A DNA stretch of 64,000 nucleotides from Devosia sp. XK-2 (GCF_037113415.1 NZ_CP146608.1:2066501-2130500); one strand, 5' to 3'; shown: positions 52,510-62,229, counted from the stretch's first letter. The notes: generated by a model not told the origin, from the sequence alone. A program made the numbers and translations.

Positions 52510-53505
52510 ATGCATCTGATCCAGTACTATGACGACAAGGGGAATCGCGCCGTCGGCGTGACGCATAATGGCGAGACCCGCCGGGTCAAGGGCGTCGCCA
52601 GCGTCTATGAACTGGTTCAGGGCGCCTTTGCGGCCACGGGCGGCCTGCCCGCCGCCATCGAGACCCGCGGGCTCGACGAAAGCATCGACCGGCAGGCCCT
52701 GGCACACGAAGGCCGGCTGCTGGCCCCGATCGATCATCCCGATCCGGCCCATCTGCATGTGACAGGCACGGGCCTGACCCATCTCGGCTCCGCCGCCACG
52801 CGCGACGCCATGCACAAGGCCAATGGCGAGAAGCCGGCTGGCGAATTGACCGACAGCATGAAGATGTTCCGCATGGGGCTGGAAAACGGCAAGCCGGCGC
52901 CCGGCGAAAAGGGCGTGCAGCCGGAATGGTTCTATAAGGGCAATGGCCATATCGTGGTCAATCCAGGCAGCGCCATCCCCTCCCCCTCCTTCGCGCTGGA
53001 TGCGGGCGAGGAACCCGAAATCGCCGGTATCTACGTCATCGATCCCGAAGGCCGGCCGCGTCGCCTCGGCTTTGCCCTGGGCAATGAGTTTTCCGACCAT
53101 GTGACCGAGCGGATCAACTATCTCTATCTGGCACATTCCAAGCTGCGCGCCTGCTCGTTCGGTCCCGAACTGCGCATCGGCGACTTGCCCCGCCATATCG
53201 AGGGCATGTCGCGCATTCTGCGCAATGGCGAGGTTCTGTGGGAAAAGCCTTTCCTCTCGGGCGAGGACAATATGAGCCACACCATAGCCAATCTCGAATA
53301 TCACCACTTCAAATATGACCTGTTCTGCCAGCCGGGCGACGTGCATGTGCATATGTTCGGCACGGCAACGCTGAGCTTTGCCGACGGCATTTCCACCAAG
53401 CCCGACGATGTCTTCGAGATCGAGGAAAGCCAGTTCGGCCTGCCGCTGCGCAATCCTGTGCGCGTGGAAGAGGAAAAGCCGGTGGTGATTGCCGGGCTCT
53501 ACTAG
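52510..53505 (+). CDS. AraD1/GguC-family protein
   Basis: A 331-residue protein closely patterned after GguC/AraD1: LIQYYDDKGNRAVGV, VTGTGLTHLGSAATRDAMHKA near 84, QPEWFYKGNGHIVVNPGSAIPSPSFALDAGEEPEIAG near 135-173, and GFALGNEFSDHVTERINYLYLAHSKLRACSFGPEL near 190-225. The family resembles FAH-type C-C hydrolases and is tied to sugar-acid (L-arabonate) metabolism; in Agrobacterium the gene sits beside the chvE-gguAB sugar uptake genes. No such genes are here, only an aldo/keto reductase downstream. Reaction inferred, not shown. Confidence 0.85.
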   Translation: MHLIQYYDDKGNRAVGVTHNGETRRVKGVASVYELVQGAFAATGGLPAAIETRGLDESIDRQALAHEGRLLAPIDHPDPAHLHVTGTGLTHLGSAATRDAMHKANGEKPAGELTDSMKMFRMGLENGKPAPGEKGVQPEWFYKGNGHIVVNPGSAIPSPSFALDAGEEPEIAGIYVIDPEGRPRRLGFALGNEFSDHVTERINYLYLAHSKLRACSFGPELRIGDLPRHIEGMSRILRNGEVLWEKPFLSGEDNMSHTIANLEYHHFKYDLFCQPGDVHVHMFGTATLSFADGISTKPDDVFEIEESQFGLPLRNPVRVEEEKPVVIAGLY

Positions 53506-53531
53506 TTCCGCCCCATCCTGCCGAGGGTTTT

Positions 53532-53563
53532 ATCGCCGGGCTCGTCCCGGCGATTTCTTTTTT
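53532..53563 (+). terminator. Terminator after the AraD1-like gene
   Basis: ATCGCCGGG-CTCGT-CCCGGCGAT, a perfect nine-pair stem followed by TTCTTTTTT, 26 bp after the stop. Confidence 0.9.
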
Positions 53564-53653
53564 GGGGCATGGACGCCGGCCGCACATGCCGCCCCGTCTT
53601 TACTCGCCTCAACTAACATGTCAGTTATGCCCCCGCTCTGACGGAGGATGGAC

Positions 53654-54673
53654 ATGAGTGCGCATAGCTTCGAAAAACGCCGTATCGCCCAGACCGAGCT
53701 GGAGGTCACGACCTTGGGACTGGGTGGGGCGAGCCTGGCGGGCATTTTTTCAGCCGTGCCGGCCGAGCAGGCCCGCGCCACCGTCAACCATGCGCTCGAA
53801 ATCGGCATCAACTATGTCGATACGGCTCCCCAATATGGCCTGGGTCGTTCGGAACATCTGGTGGGCGATGTGGTGCGCGAGGCCAATCCGCGCCCGATCA
53901 TCTCCACCAAAGTGGGGCGCCGCCTCACACCGGTCGATCCCATCATCCAGGACAAGGGCAACTGGATTGATCCGCTGCCTTTCGATCAGGTCTATGACTA
54001 TTCCTATGACGGCATCATGCGCTCGCATGCCGACAGCCTGCAGCGGCTGGGCCTTGAAAAGGTGGACATTCTCTATGTCCACGATATTGGCGTGGCCACC
54101 CACGGCGTAGAGGGCAATAAGCCGCTCTGGGACCAGCTTGCCTCGGGCGGCTACGAGGCCCTGCGCGAATTGCGTGACGGTGGCACGGTCAAAGCCATCG
54201 GGCTTGGCGTCAATGAATGGGAAGTCTGCATGGACGCCTTCGCCCTTGGCGATTGGGACGTCTTCCTGCTGGCTGGCCGCTACACGCTGCTTGAACAGAC
54301 GGCGCTTGCGCCCTTTATGACCACCTGCATCGAGCGCAAAGCCTCGGTCGTGGTCGGCGGCCCCTTCAATTCCGGCATTCTGGTTGGGGGCGACAAGTTC
54401 AACTATGCCAAGGCGCCCGACGAAATCGTGCAGCGGGTACGCGCTATTGAAGCGGTGTGCAAATCCTTCAACGTGCCCCTGCCCGCCGCTGCTCTGCAGT
54501 TCCCGCTGACCCATCCGGCGGTCTGCAATGTGCTGCCCGGTCCGCGCTCGCCGGCGGAGCTGGACGGGATCATGGACTGGTGGACCATCCGCATTCCCGA
54601 TGCGCTCTGGTCGACCCTTGCCCAGGAGGGCCTTTTGGCACCCGGAACGCCGGTGCCCGGCGGCACGGCTTGA
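53654..54673 (+). CDS. Aldo/keto reductase (L-fucose/D-threo-aldose dehydrogenase-like)
   Basis: A 339-residue AKR barrel: TTLGLGGASLAGIF (cofactor strand), GINYVDTAPQYGLGRSEHLVG with catalytic D and Y, STKVGRRLTP with catalytic K, and DILYVHDIG with the catalytic H. FNSGILVGG near 225 and VLPGPRSPAEL near 295 are typical for the threo-aldose dehydrogenase / pyridoxal 4-dehydrogenase group. GGAGG is six bases before ATG 53654, so that start is used over 53648. It may act with the AraD1-like gene in sugar-acid catabolism. Confidence 0.85.
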   Translation: MSAHSFEKRRIAQTELEVTTLGLGGASLAGIFSAVPAEQARATVNHALEIGINYVDTAPQYGLGRSEHLVGDVVREANPRPIISTKVGRRLTPVDPIIQDKGNWIDPLPFDQVYDYSYDGIMRSHADSLQRLGLEKVDILYVHDIGVATHGVEGNKPLWDQLASGGYEALRELRDGGTVKAIGLGVNEWEVCMDAFALGDWDVFLLAGRYTLLEQTALAPFMTTCIERKASVVVGGPFNSGILVGGDKFNYAKAPDEIVQRVRAIEAVCKSFNVPLPAAALQFPLTHPAVCNVLPGPRSPAELDGIMDWWTIRIPDALWSTLAQEGLLAPGTPVPGGTA

Positions 54674-54690
54674 CGCGACAACAATATCGG

Positions 54691-54710
54691 CCATATGAAT
54701 AACTATATGG
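54691..54710 (+). promoter_or_regulatory. Candidate operator of the second ArsR gene
   Basis: CCATATGAATAACTATATGG, 6-bp perfect arms around 8 bases, 22 bp before the ArsR start at 54733. It is A/T-rich in a GC-rich context and probably overlaps the promoter. Confidence 0.6.
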
Positions 54711-54732
54711 TTTTGTAACTGGATCGTTGTGA

Positions 54733-55086
54733 ATGATCGACACTGCACGTCTCGACGCCACTTTTCATGCCCTGTCCGACCCCACGCGCCGGGCCATCCT
54801 GGCGCGATTGGCCGCGGAAGGCGATGTGACAGTTATGGACCTGGCCGAGCCATTCGCCATGAGCCAGCCGGCCATTTCCAAGCATCTCAAGGTGCTGGAA
54901 AAGGCGGGGCTGGTGTCCCGCGGCCGCGACGCCCAGCGACGACCGGTGCATCTGGAAGCCCAGCCCCTGGCCGAGGCCACCGGCTGGCTGATCGAATACC
55001 GCCAATATTGGCAGGCCCAGTTTGGCCGGCTCGACGATCTGCTGGCCGAGTTGCAGCGCCTGGAGACAACAGCAGGTAAGAATTAG
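54733..55086 (+). CDS. ArsR-family regulator
   Basis: A 117-residue winged-helix protein: TFHALSDPTRRAILARLAAEGDVTVMDLAEPFAMSQPAISKHLKVLEKAGLVSRGRDAQRRPVHLEAQ. No metal cysteines. It leads an operon with an SRPBCC gene 10 bp downstream, the same arrangement as at 28990-29642, and has a different operator-like dyad upstream. Confidence 0.92.
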   Translation: MIDTARLDATFHALSDPTRRAILARLAAEGDVTVMDLAEPFAMSQPAISKHLKVLEKAGLVSRGRDAQRRPVHLEAQPLAEATGWLIEYRQYWQAQFGRLDDLLAELQRLETTAGKN

Positions 55087-55096
55087 GAGGCAAGTG

Positions 55097-55588
55097 ATGC
55101 AGTTTGGTGACCCGCTCTCGGTGACCACGCCGAGCGATACACAGATCGTTATCGAGCGGGGCTTCGTCGCGCCGCCACACCTGGTCTATGCCTGCTATAC
55201 CCAGCCCAGCCTTATTCGCCGCTGGCTCACCGGCCCGGATGGCTGGACCATGCCGGTCTGCATCTATGATGCGCGTAGCGGCGGCACCTATCGCTTCGAA
55301 TGGCACGGGCCGGGTGGCGAGGGCTTTCTGGCCGTCTCCGGCGAAATCAATCAGATCGATGCGATCCGCTACATTGACAGCCAGGAAGAGTTTGACGGCG
55401 GCGTCATGGGCCCCGCCTACCGCGCCGAACTCGCTTTTTCTCTGGAAGGACAGGGCACCAAACTGGTCAACACCTTGACCTATACCTCCCTCGCCCATCG
55501 CGACATGGCCACATCGACCGGCATGGCCGAGGGTATGGAAATGAGCTTCAAGAGCCTGGATCGGCTGCTGGCCAAGGAACAAGGCTGA
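55097..55588 (+). CDS. SRPBCC (AHSA1-like) protein
   Basis: A 163-residue START-like fold of full family length: IVIERGFVAPPHLVYACYTQPSLIRRWLTGPDGWTM, the central sheet GGTYRFEWHGPGGEGFLAVSGEI, and the C-terminal helix MAEGMEMSFKSLDRLLAKE. AGGAGG lies before the ATG. Its ligand is unknown; pairing with ArsR is usual. The shorter relative at 28990 lacks the final helix seen here. Confidence 0.88.
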   Translation: MQFGDPLSVTTPSDTQIVIERGFVAPPHLVYACYTQPSLIRRWLTGPDGWTMPVCIYDARSGGTYRFEWHGPGGEGFLAVSGEINQIDAIRYIDSQEEFDGGVMGPAYRAELAFSLEGQGTKLVNTLTYTSLAHRDMATSTGMAEGMEMSFKSLDRLLAKEQG

Positions 55589-55610
55589 ACCGGCGCCCGG
55601 CGCGGATTCA

Positions 55611-56006
55611 TCAATTCAGGTCTAGGGCGTAAGCCTTTAGAAATTCGAACGGAATCAAGTCCAGGACGCGCTGGTTCGTCGCGCGCAGATAGACGCGCGG
55701 TGCCTTACCGGCATTATGTGCCTGCGCCCAGCGATTGGCGACCAGACACCAGCGATTGCCCGCCGCGAGGCCCGGAAAGCTGAACTCCGGCCGCGGCGTC
55801 GAGAGATCGTTTCCAACGCTCTGGGAATAGGCCAGGAACTCGTCCGTCGCCGCTATGCAGACCAGATGCACCGCTCTGCCGTCGGGGCCGGCGAAGCAAT
55901 GGCCATTGCGGAAATAGCCGGTCAACGGATCGTGCGAGCACGGCTGCAATGGCTCGCCCAGCACATTGAACTCGACCGGGTCTTCGATACGGACATTCAC
56001 AATCAT
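55611..56006 (-). CDS. DUF2237 protein
   Basis: A 131-residue protein of the DUF2237 family: NVLGEPLQPCSHDPLTGYFRNGHCFAGPDGRAVHLVCIAATDEFLAYSQSVGNDLSTPRPEFSFPGLAAGNRWCLVANRW, ending EFLKAYALDLN. The invariant C, H and ...GNDLSTPRPE... are present. Function unknown. It sits 57 bp upstream of cckA on the same strand. Confidence 0.88.
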   Translation of the reverse strand: MIVNVRIEDPVEFNVLGEPLQPCSHDPLTGYFRNGHCFAGPDGRAVHLVCIAATDEFLAYSQSVGNDLSTPRPEFSFPGLAAGNRWCLVANRWAQAHNAGKAPRVYLRATNQRVLDLIPFEFLKAYALDLN

Positions 56007-56063
56007 GCTCCCAGCGTGCCGAACCTTTGGCTAAGGATCCGCGCGTGACGCTTGGTTGTGGGC

Positions 56064-58634
56064 CTAGCTGTCGCCCTTGTCCATCCGCCGCAGCACTTCC
56101 TTGACCTTGGAATTGATCTGGTCGAGCGAATAGGGCTTGGGCAGGAAATCGACGCTCTGGTCGTCCTCGATGTCGCGGCGCACACTTTCCTCGGCATAGC
56201 CGGACACGAAGATTATCTTGAGCCTGGGCATCTTGTCACGAATGACCTTGAGCATGGTCGGCCCATCCATTTCCGGCATGACGACGTCGGAAATGATGAG
56301 ATCGACTATATAATCCAGGTCCTCGAGCACTTCGATCGCTTCTTCGCCCCCATCGGCCTCGAAGACTTCATAGCCAGTGGCGCGCAGGGCGCGGGCGGAG
56401 AAGGCGCGCACGCTTTCCTCGTCCTCGACCAGAAGGATACGCTCGTGACCGGTGAGGTCTTTCGCCGGCGCGGCCGCCGCAGCCGCCTTGGCAGCGGCCT
56501 CCTCGGCGGTGGGCACATAGCGCGGCAGGAAAATCTTGAAGGTCGTGCCGACGCCGACGGTCGAGACCGGGTAGATAAAACCTTCGGTCTGCTTGACGAT
56601 GCCATAGACCGTGGAGAGGCCGAGGCCCGTTCCCTTGCCCAATTCCTTGGTGGTGAAGAAGGGCTCGAAAATCTTGGCCAGAACCTCCGGGCTCATCCCG
56701 GTGCCGGTATCCTCGACATCGATCAGCACATAGTCCGCCGGCACCATGCCCTCGAACTTCATGGTCGCCGCTTCCGCCTCGGTTACATTGGACGTTCGCA
56801 GGGTGATCGAGCCGCCATTGGGCATGGCGTCGCGCGCATTGACCACCAGGTTGATGATCACCTGTTCGAGCTGCACCACATCGGCGCGGACCGGCCAGAT
56901 ATTGCGGCCATGCTCGACCGTGAGATTGTTTTTCTCCCCGATCATGCGCTTCAAAAGCACCGTCAGATCATCGACGATCAGCGGCAGTTCGAGCACTTGC
57001 GGGCGCAGCGTTTGCCGGCGCGAAAAGGCCAGAAGCTGGCGGGTTAGGCCGGCAGCGCGATTGGCGTTCTGCTTGATCTGCATCAGCTCGTTGAAGGACG
57101 GATCGCCCGGCTTGTGCTTGAGGAGCAGTAGGTCCGAGAAGCCGATAATAGCGGTCAGCAGATTGTTGAAATCGTGCGCCACGCCGCCGGCGAGCTGGCC
57201 GACAGCCTGCATTTTCTGGCTCTGGGCGAATTGGGCCTCGAGCTTGCGCTGGTCCGTCATGTCCAGCGCATAGACATTGACCTGCTCCGGCGAACCGGCG
57301 CTGACCTCGGAGGCCGAGATATAGAGCCGCACGGCATGATCGCCCTCGACGCTCAAGGCGGCATCGACCGGTTCGACCTCCGAGCGCTGCGCGGTGGCGT
57401 CGCTGAGTGCCTTGGCCAATTTGTCCCTGCTGCCTTCGCCGATGAGATCGCGCAGGGGCTGCAATTCGAGGCTCTTGTCCTCGCCCGACCAGTGGAAAAT
57501 GCGCCCGAACGGCGCATTGGTGCGCACGATGCGGCCTTCGCCGTCCAGCGTGGCAATGGCAAAGGGCGTATCGTTGAAAAAGCGCGAGAAGCGCACTTCG
57601 GCGGCGCGTAATTCTTCCTCGGTATCCGGCGCGCTCGACATGTCGAGCACCAGAGTGCGCGTCTCACCCAATTCGCCATCGGCCAGGCGTGCGGCGCGAT
57701 GCAAGAGACGCACCGGCAGGGCCGTGCCATTGCGGCGAACAAGGTCGATATCGATGATCTCGGTGCGGATTTCCCCGTCGCCCCTGCCCCGCATCAATAG
57801 CGATGCCCCATCGCCGCGCACAATATCGGTCAGCGCCAATTGGCCGGCATTGAACTCAGCCAGGTCATAGCCCAGCCAATCGGCCAGCGTGGAGTTGAGA
57901 TATTGGATCTGCCCATGCGCATCGGCCGAGAAAAAGCCGGAGGGCGAATGGTCGAGATAGTCGATAGCGCGCTGCAGGTCGCGGAAGGCGGTCTCGTTAT
58001 TCTCGCGGTCGCGGGTAATGTCTTCTACCGACCAGGCCACCAGCGGCCTGCTTCTGTCCCCGATATCGGGCAGCGGCCGCACCGACACGCGATACCAGAA
58101 CACTCGGCTCGCCTCGGACTGCGATCCGCCCAGCCCGCCGGGCACGCGGATATCCTCGATGGCGCTGCGCCCATCCCGCGCCGCCTTCGACACCCGATAA
58201 ATCGCCTCGCCCGCATCGGCATGGCCGGAAAACAACCGCGGCACGCCCACCGGCACACCATTGGTCATGGCCCCGGGAAAGCTGCCATAATGCTGGTTGA
58301 CGTAAGTGATCTTGCCCTCGCGATCGGCGATAAGCGCCCCGAACGGAAGACTGTCGACCACGGCATGGCTGAGCGTGCGGCGATCCTCGCTGCCGGCAAA
58401 GCGGAAGAGGCCCGCCGCCAGCCCGAATAGGAAGAAAACACCGGCAACGGCCAGAAGGCCGACAAAACCCATGACCAGTTCGGACGGAATACGCTCGCCG
58501 AAGAGCGAGAAGATCACCGCCACCACGACCAGGCCCAGACCGAGAAGGGCAACGCGCCACAATCCCGCACCACCACGACCCGAATCCAGAACCGGTTCGG
58601 GGTAGCTGTCCTCGCCAATGGGCGTCGATGCCAT
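56064..58634 (-). CDS. cckA: CckA-type hybrid histidine kinase
   Basis: The 856-residue membrane kinase that heads the CckA-ChpT-CtrA phosphorelay of alphaproteobacteria. Two membrane spans (about 28-46 and 55-75), then PAS regions (about 85-200, 215-335, 340-460), then DHp with H487 in [11 protein letters not shown], HATPase with NAxDAM (N599) and DTGTGM (D642), and a receiver with D783 in [11 protein letters not shown] and K833 in LPKPYS. The domain order matches CckA. It lies next to flhB in the same direction, an arrangement seen in related genomes. Its output, CtrA, has a box in this window. Confidence 0.9.
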   Translation of the reverse strand: MASTPIGEDSYPEPVLDSGRGGAGLWRVALLGLGLVVVAVIFSLFGERIPSELVMGFVGLLAVAGVFFLFGLAAGLFRFAGSEDRRTLSHAVVDSLPFGALIADREGKITYVNQHYGSFPGAMTNGVPVGVPRLFSGHADAGEAIYRVSKAARDGRSAIEDIRVPGGLGGSQSEASRVFWYRVSVRPLPDIGDRSRPLVAWSVEDITRDRENNETAFRDLQRAIDYLDHSPSGFFSADAHGQIQYLNSTLADWLGYDLAEFNAGQLALTDIVRGDGASLLMRGRGDGEIRTEIIDIDLVRRNGTALPVRLLHRAARLADGELGETRTLVLDMSSAPDTEEELRAAEVRFSRFFNDTPFAIATLDGEGRIVRTNAPFGRIFHWSGEDKSLELQPLRDLIGEGSRDKLAKALSDATAQRSEVEPVDAALSVEGDHAVRLYISASEVSAGSPEQVNVYALDMTDQRKLEAQFAQSQKMQAVGQLAGGVAHDFNNLLTAIIGFSDLLLLKHKPGDPSFNELMQIKQNANRAAGLTRQLLAFSRRQTLRPQVLELPLIVDDLTVLLKRMIGEKNNLTVEHGRNIWPVRADVVQLEQVIINLVVNARDAMPNGGSITLRTSNVTEAEAATMKFEGMVPADYVLIDVEDTGTGMSPEVLAKIFEPFFTTKELGKGTGLGLSTVYGIVKQTEGFIYPVSTVGVGTTFKIFLPRYVPTAEEAAAKAAAAAAPAKDLTGHERILLVEDEESVRAFSARALRATGYEVFEADGGEEAIEVLEDLDYIVDLIISDVVMPEMDGPTMLKVIRDKMPRLKIIFVSGYAEESVRRDIEDDQSVDFLPKPYSLDQINSKVKEVLRRMDKGDS

Positions 58635-58746
58635 CAGGTTCTGCTCCGGGCAATACGTCTCGTCCCGAATCGGGACATCAGGAAAGGTCTAGCAAATGGA
58701 CCGGTCCGGTGGGAGGGCGAACCGGCTTTTCAACATGCTAGCGGCG

Positions 58747-59835
58747 TCACGCGCTTGGCCGCCAACCGCCGCCCGGTTTCTTAAGGCGCATCACGAAGCC
58801 GATGACCTCGGCCACCGCCTTGAAATGCTCGGCCGGAATGGTCTCGTCGATATCGACAGAGGCAAATAGAGCACGCGCCAATGGCGGATTTTCGACAATG
58901 GGCACATCATTGTCCTTGGCCAGCTCGCGAATGCGCAAGGCGATGGCGTCGGCGCCCTTGGCCACGCATTTGGGCGCGGCCATGTCCTTTTCGTATTTGA
59001 GCGCAACGGCAAAGTGGGTCGGGTTGGTGATGACCACAGTGGCATCGGGGACCGCCGCCATCATGCGTTTGCGGGCTCGATCCTGACGCAATTGGCGAAT
59101 GCGGCCCTTCACATGTGGGTCGCCTTCCATCTGCTTATATTCCTCGCGCGTCTCCTGGACGGTCATCATCTGCCGCTTCCACCACTTCTGGCGGACGTAG
59201 AAATAGTCGGCGGCGGCAATGGCGGTGATGACGGCCAGAACGGCCGCGAAAATCTTGATACCGATTTCCTGGAAGTCGATCAGGATCATGATCGGATCGG
59301 CCGTCACCATCGTATCGAGCCGGTCCCTCTCGGGCCAGCAGACGGCCACCACGATGGCACCAACGACCATGATCTTGATCAGCCCCTTGCCAAAATTGAC
59401 TAGGGCATCGGTCGAGAACAGACGCTTGGCCCCGCCGATCGGGGAAATCTTGGAGAGCTTGGGCGTGATGGGATCGACCGACCAGACAAGCCGGTGCTGC
59501 ACCAGATTGGCGAGAATGCCGCACACCATCAGCACAGCAAGCGGGATCAGCACCACCCCGATCACCGCCAGGGCCAGCCCGTTGAAGAAATCGGCAAAGC
59601 CGGCGCCCTCGACGTCGAACTGATCCGCATTCATGAAAATCAGGCTCAGCGATTGGCTCAACTGGCTGCTGATCCAGGGCGATAACATGGCAAAGACAAT
59701 GCCCGAGCCCATCAGCATGAACCAGGTGGTTACCTCCTGGCTCTTGGCGACATCGCCCTTCTTGTGGGCGTCCTCGAGCTTTTTCTGGGAGGGATCTTCT
59801 GTTTTGGAGTCTTGATCGGGGGCTTCATCCGACAT
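58747..59835 (-). CDS. flhB: Flagellar export protein FlhB
   Basis: A 362-residue type III export-gate protein. Four membrane spans (about 36-56, 87-110, 155-170, 193-212) are followed by the cytosolic domain with the self-cleavage site N-P-T-H (271-274), which sets the switch from rod/hook to filament subunits. FVMRLKKPGGGW is a typical tail. It is the last gene of the fliQ-fliR-flhB run, separated from fliR by 3 bp. Confidence 0.95.
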   Translation of the reverse strand: MSDEAPDQDSKTEDPSQKKLEDAHKKGDVAKSQEVTTWFMLMGSGIVFAMLSPWISSQLSQSLSLIFMNADQFDVEGAGFADFFNGLALAVIGVVLIPLAVLMVCGILANLVQHRLVWSVDPITPKLSKISPIGGAKRLFSTDALVNFGKGLIKIMVVGAIVVAVCWPERDRLDTMVTADPIMILIDFQEIGIKIFAAVLAVITAIAAADYFYVRQKWWKRQMMTVQETREEYKQMEGDPHVKGRIRQLRQDRARKRMMAAVPDATVVITNPTHFAVALKYEKDMAAPKCVAKGADAIALRIRELAKDNDVPIVENPPLARALFASVDIDETIPAEHFKAVAEVIGFVMRLKKPGGGWRPSA

Positions 59836-59838
59836 GGG

Positions 59839-60606
59839 CTACCCCCGCCACATGGCCAGATGATTTTCAAAGGCGGTGATATACCAGCCCATCATCATCA
59901 CAATCAGGATCGCGAACAGCAGCAGGCCGACAATAATATTGGCCGGCATGAGGATGAAATAGACCTGCAATTGCGGCATAAGCCGCGCCAGGATGCCGGC
60001 GCCAAGATTGAACACCAGGCCGAAAACGATGAAGGGTGCGGACATCTGCACGCCCACGGCAAAGGCCCCGCTGACGGTGCGGATGGCCAATTGCATCGCA
60101 TCCTCGAACATCAGCGGGTCAGTGGGTGAGAACACCACATAGCTGTCGTAGATGGCCGCCAGCGCCATATGATGCAGGTCGGTGGCAAAGATCAACGTGA
60201 TACCGAGAAACGACAGAAAGCTGGAAAACACCGCCCCTTGCACGCCCATCTGGGTTGGATCGGCAGCCAGCGCGCCGGACAGACCGGTCTGGAAGGCAAC
60301 AATGGTGCCCGCCACCTGCGTAGCCATGACGGTAATGCGCACAATGGCACCGATGATCAGCCCCACGGCCAGTTCATGAACCAGCAGACCGACCATGCCG
60401 GCAAGATCGCCGGGCATGGCGGGAATGACGCTGCCCAGCAGCGGAAACACCACCAGCGTAAAGGCCAGCGCAAAGCTGAGGCGCAAGCGCACCGGAATGG
60501 TCTGCTCGCCGAGCGCCGGCATCAGCATGAGCATGGCGGCAATCCGCGCAAACAGGATGATATAGGTAAAGGCCGTCGCCGGAAGCCAATCGAGGCTGAT
60601 CGTCAC
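59839..60606 (-). CDS. fliR: Flagellar export protein FliR
   Basis: A 255-residue membrane component of the flagellar export gate, with six predicted spans. ALGEQTIPVRLRLSFALAFTLVVFPLLG near residue 31, LVHELAVGLIIGAIVRI near 75 and FSFL-type GAVFSSFLSFLGITLIFATDLHHMAL near 125 are characteristic. It is 1 bp from fliQ (60608) and 3 bp from flhB, so the three are one operon. Confidence 0.93.
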   Translation of the reverse strand: MTISLDWLPATAFTYIILFARIAAMLMLMPALGEQTIPVRLRLSFALAFTLVVFPLLGSVIPAMPGDLAGMVGLLVHELAVGLIIGAIVRITVMATQVAGTIVAFQTGLSGALAADPTQMGVQGAVFSSFLSFLGITLIFATDLHHMALAAIYDSYVVFSPTDPLMFEDAMQLAIRTVSGAFAVGVQMSAPFIVFGLVFNLGAGILARLMPQLQVYFILMPANIIVGLLLFAILIVMMMGWYITAFENHLAMWRG

Positions 60607-60607
60607 G

Positions 60608-60874
60608 TCAGCCGCCCACGATGATCATATCGACCACCCGGTTCATGAAGCCGGCCATAGTGGCGCCCAGAAATGGCAGGGTGATCAGCATGGTCACGAA
60701 AATGGCGATGATCTTGGGCACAAAGACCAGTGTCATTTCCTGGATTTGCGTCAACGCCTGGAACAGCGCGATCACCACGCCCACCAGCAGCCCGACCAGC
60801 ATCATCGGCATCGACACGATAATCAGCGTCCAGATGCCCTGGCTGGCAATGTCGAGCACTTCTGCGCCGGTCAT
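60608..60874 (-). CDS. fliQ: Flagellar export protein FliQ
   Basis: An 88-residue, two-span protein: EVLDIASQGIWTLIIVSMPMMLVGLLVGVVIALFQALTQIQEMTLVFVPKIIAIFVTMLITLPFLGATMAGFM. The central ALFQALTQIQEMTLxFVPK is the FliQ signature. It is 169 bp downstream of fliE on the same strand; two related hairpins fill that gap. Confidence 0.95.
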   Translation of the reverse strand: MTGAEVLDIASQGIWTLIIVSMPMMLVGLLVGVVIALFQALTQIQEMTLVFVPKIIAIFVTMLITLPFLGATMAGFMNRVVDMIIVGG

Positions 60875-60942
60875 GGCTCAAAACCTTCGTCGATTCGGCT
60901 CGTAGTCTAGCAGAGCACGAGCCCCACCCGCACCTCCGGGCC

Positions 60943-61016
60943 GTCCTCGGTCTGGACCCGAGGACCATTATCAACATCCATTGCGCTCGTGCTGGCCTTC
61001 GGTCGAACCCGAGGGC
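60943..61016. other. Two related hairpins between fliE and fliQ
   Basis: GTCCTCGG-TCTGGAC-CCGAGGAC (60943-60965) is a perfect 8-bp stem. GCCTTCGG-TCGAAC-CCGAGGGC (60995-61016) is a second one with a single G-U pair on the plus strand, and the two share GG-T-C-x-A-C-CCGAGG. No T-runs follow on the minus strand, so these are not clear terminators. They could be processing or attenuation sites in the flagellar message. Confidence 0.45.
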
Positions 61017-61043
61017 AGCCCAATGGGTGCCGGGCGCTTCCGG

Positions 61044-61379
61044 CTAGATCGGCATCCGCATGATTTCCTCATAGGCAGAGATAACCTTGTCGCGCAGCGT
61101 AACCATGCTCTCGATGGCCATTTCGGTTTCCGAAAGCGCGGTCACCATGTCGACCACATTGGCCTTACCGCTGACCATATCGAGCGCCATCTGGTCGGTA
61201 GCCTTACCCTGATCCACCACGCCCTGCACGTTCTGCGCCAAAAGTTCGGCGAAATTGCCGCCCGGCGAAGCCACGCTGGCGGTGAGGTCGGCATTGGGCT
61301 TGGCGGCCTGATTGATCAGCCGGCTCGCATTGTTATAGGCGGCGGTCGCCGCGTTGAACGGGGTATTGTTGACAGCCAT
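61044..61379 (-). CDS. fliE: Flagellar hook-basal body protein FliE
   Basis: A 111-residue protein that joins the MS ring to the rod. The second half KATDQMALDMVSGKANVVDMVTALSETEMAIESMVTLRDKVISAYEEIMRMPI is the FliE signature. The start is ATG 61379; a GTG at 61382 just before it is possible. It follows flgC on the same strand with a 21-bp gap. Confidence 0.92.
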   Translation of the reverse strand: MAVNNTPFNAATAAYNNASRLINQAAKPNADLTASVASPGGNFAELLAQNVQGVVDQGKATDQMALDMVSGKANVVDMVTALSETEMAIESMVTLRDKVISAYEEIMRMPI

Positions 61380-61400
61380 CACGCTTGCCTTTCTCGATTA

Positions 61401-61811
61401 TCAGCCGCGCAGGATATCGAGCGTGCGCCCGAGCATCTGGCGGGTCACGGTGACCACGTTGAGATTGGCCTCATAGCTGCGCTGGGCCTGTCGCATGTCG
61501 ACCGTCTCGATCAGCGTGTTCACATTGGGATATTGCACATAGCCGCTTTCATCGGCGGCCGGGTGGCCTGGCTCATAGCGCGAGGTAAAGGCGCTCATGT
61601 CATAGGCGAGCCGCCCGATCTCGACCACGCGGCCGCCCACATCGGCGTCATAGCTGGTTTCAAATGTGGGAATGCGGCGCCTATAGGGTTCGTCGCCTGG
61701 CGCCTTGCCCGCAGAATCGGCATTGGCGATGTTTTCGGCGATCACGCGCATGCGGGCCGTCTGGGCATGCAGCCCGGTGGCGGCGATACGGAGCGAGGAA
61801 TTGAAGTCCAT
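61401..61811 (-). CDS. flgC: Flagellar rod protein FlgC
   Basis: A 136-residue rod protein: LRIAATGLHAQTARMRVIAENIANADSAGKAPGDEPYRRR at the start, VQYPNVNTLIETVDMRQAQRSYEANLNVVTVTRQMLGRTLDILR at the end, the shared FlgB/FlgC/FlgF family ends. It lies 10 bp after flgB and 21 bp before fliE. Confidence 0.94.
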   Translation of the reverse strand: MDFNSSLRIAATGLHAQTARMRVIAENIANADSAGKAPGDEPYRRRIPTFETSYDADVGGRVVEIGRLAYDMSAFTSRYEPGHPAADESGYVQYPNVNTLIETVDMRQAQRSYEANLNVVTVTRQMLGRTLDILRG

Positions 61812-61821
61812 GGCTTATCCT

Positions 61822-62229
61822 CTAGACGTTCTTGCCTAGCGCCACGCGCAGGATGCGCATGGATTTCTGATAGAGCGTGGTCGCGGCCTGATAATCCATC
61901 ATATTGGTCGTGACCTTCATCATCTCGTCTTCCAAGGTTATGCCATTGCCTTCCGGCGTGACCTCGAAATTGGCCATGCGCTGCGCATCGAACGCAGCGC
62001 CCTCGCCCGAGGAGGCAGAGAAATGCATGGGCTGGGTGACGGTGGTGACAACGGCGGATGAAGCCATCATTCCCTGCCGCTCGGTAAAGTCATATTGCTG
62101 AAGGTCCCGCCCGCGATATCCGGGGGTCTCGGCATTGGCGACGTTTTCAGCCAACAGGCCTTGACGGGCCTGGTGCCAGCGCATCTTGTCGGTCAGCGCC
62201 GAAAAGACTGGCATGTCCATTAGGCCCAT
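61822..62229 (-). CDS. flgB: Flagellar rod protein FlgB
   Basis: A 135-residue proximal rod protein: MPVFSALTDKMRWHQARQGLLAENVANAETPGYRGRDLQQYDF, with the rod-family motif, ending NMMDYQAATTLYQKSMRILRVALGKN. The ATG at 62229 is chosen over upstream in-frame starts because GGGAG lies eight bases before it. It leads the operon flgB-flgC-fliE-fliQ-fliR-flhB; the CtrA box is 52 bp upstream. Confidence 0.93.
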   Translation of the reverse strand: MGLMDMPVFSALTDKMRWHQARQGLLAENVANAETPGYRGRDLQQYDFTERQGMMASSAVVTTVTQPMHFSASSGEGAAFDAQRMANFEVTPEGNGITLEDEMMKVTTNMMDYQAATTLYQKSMRILRVALGKNV

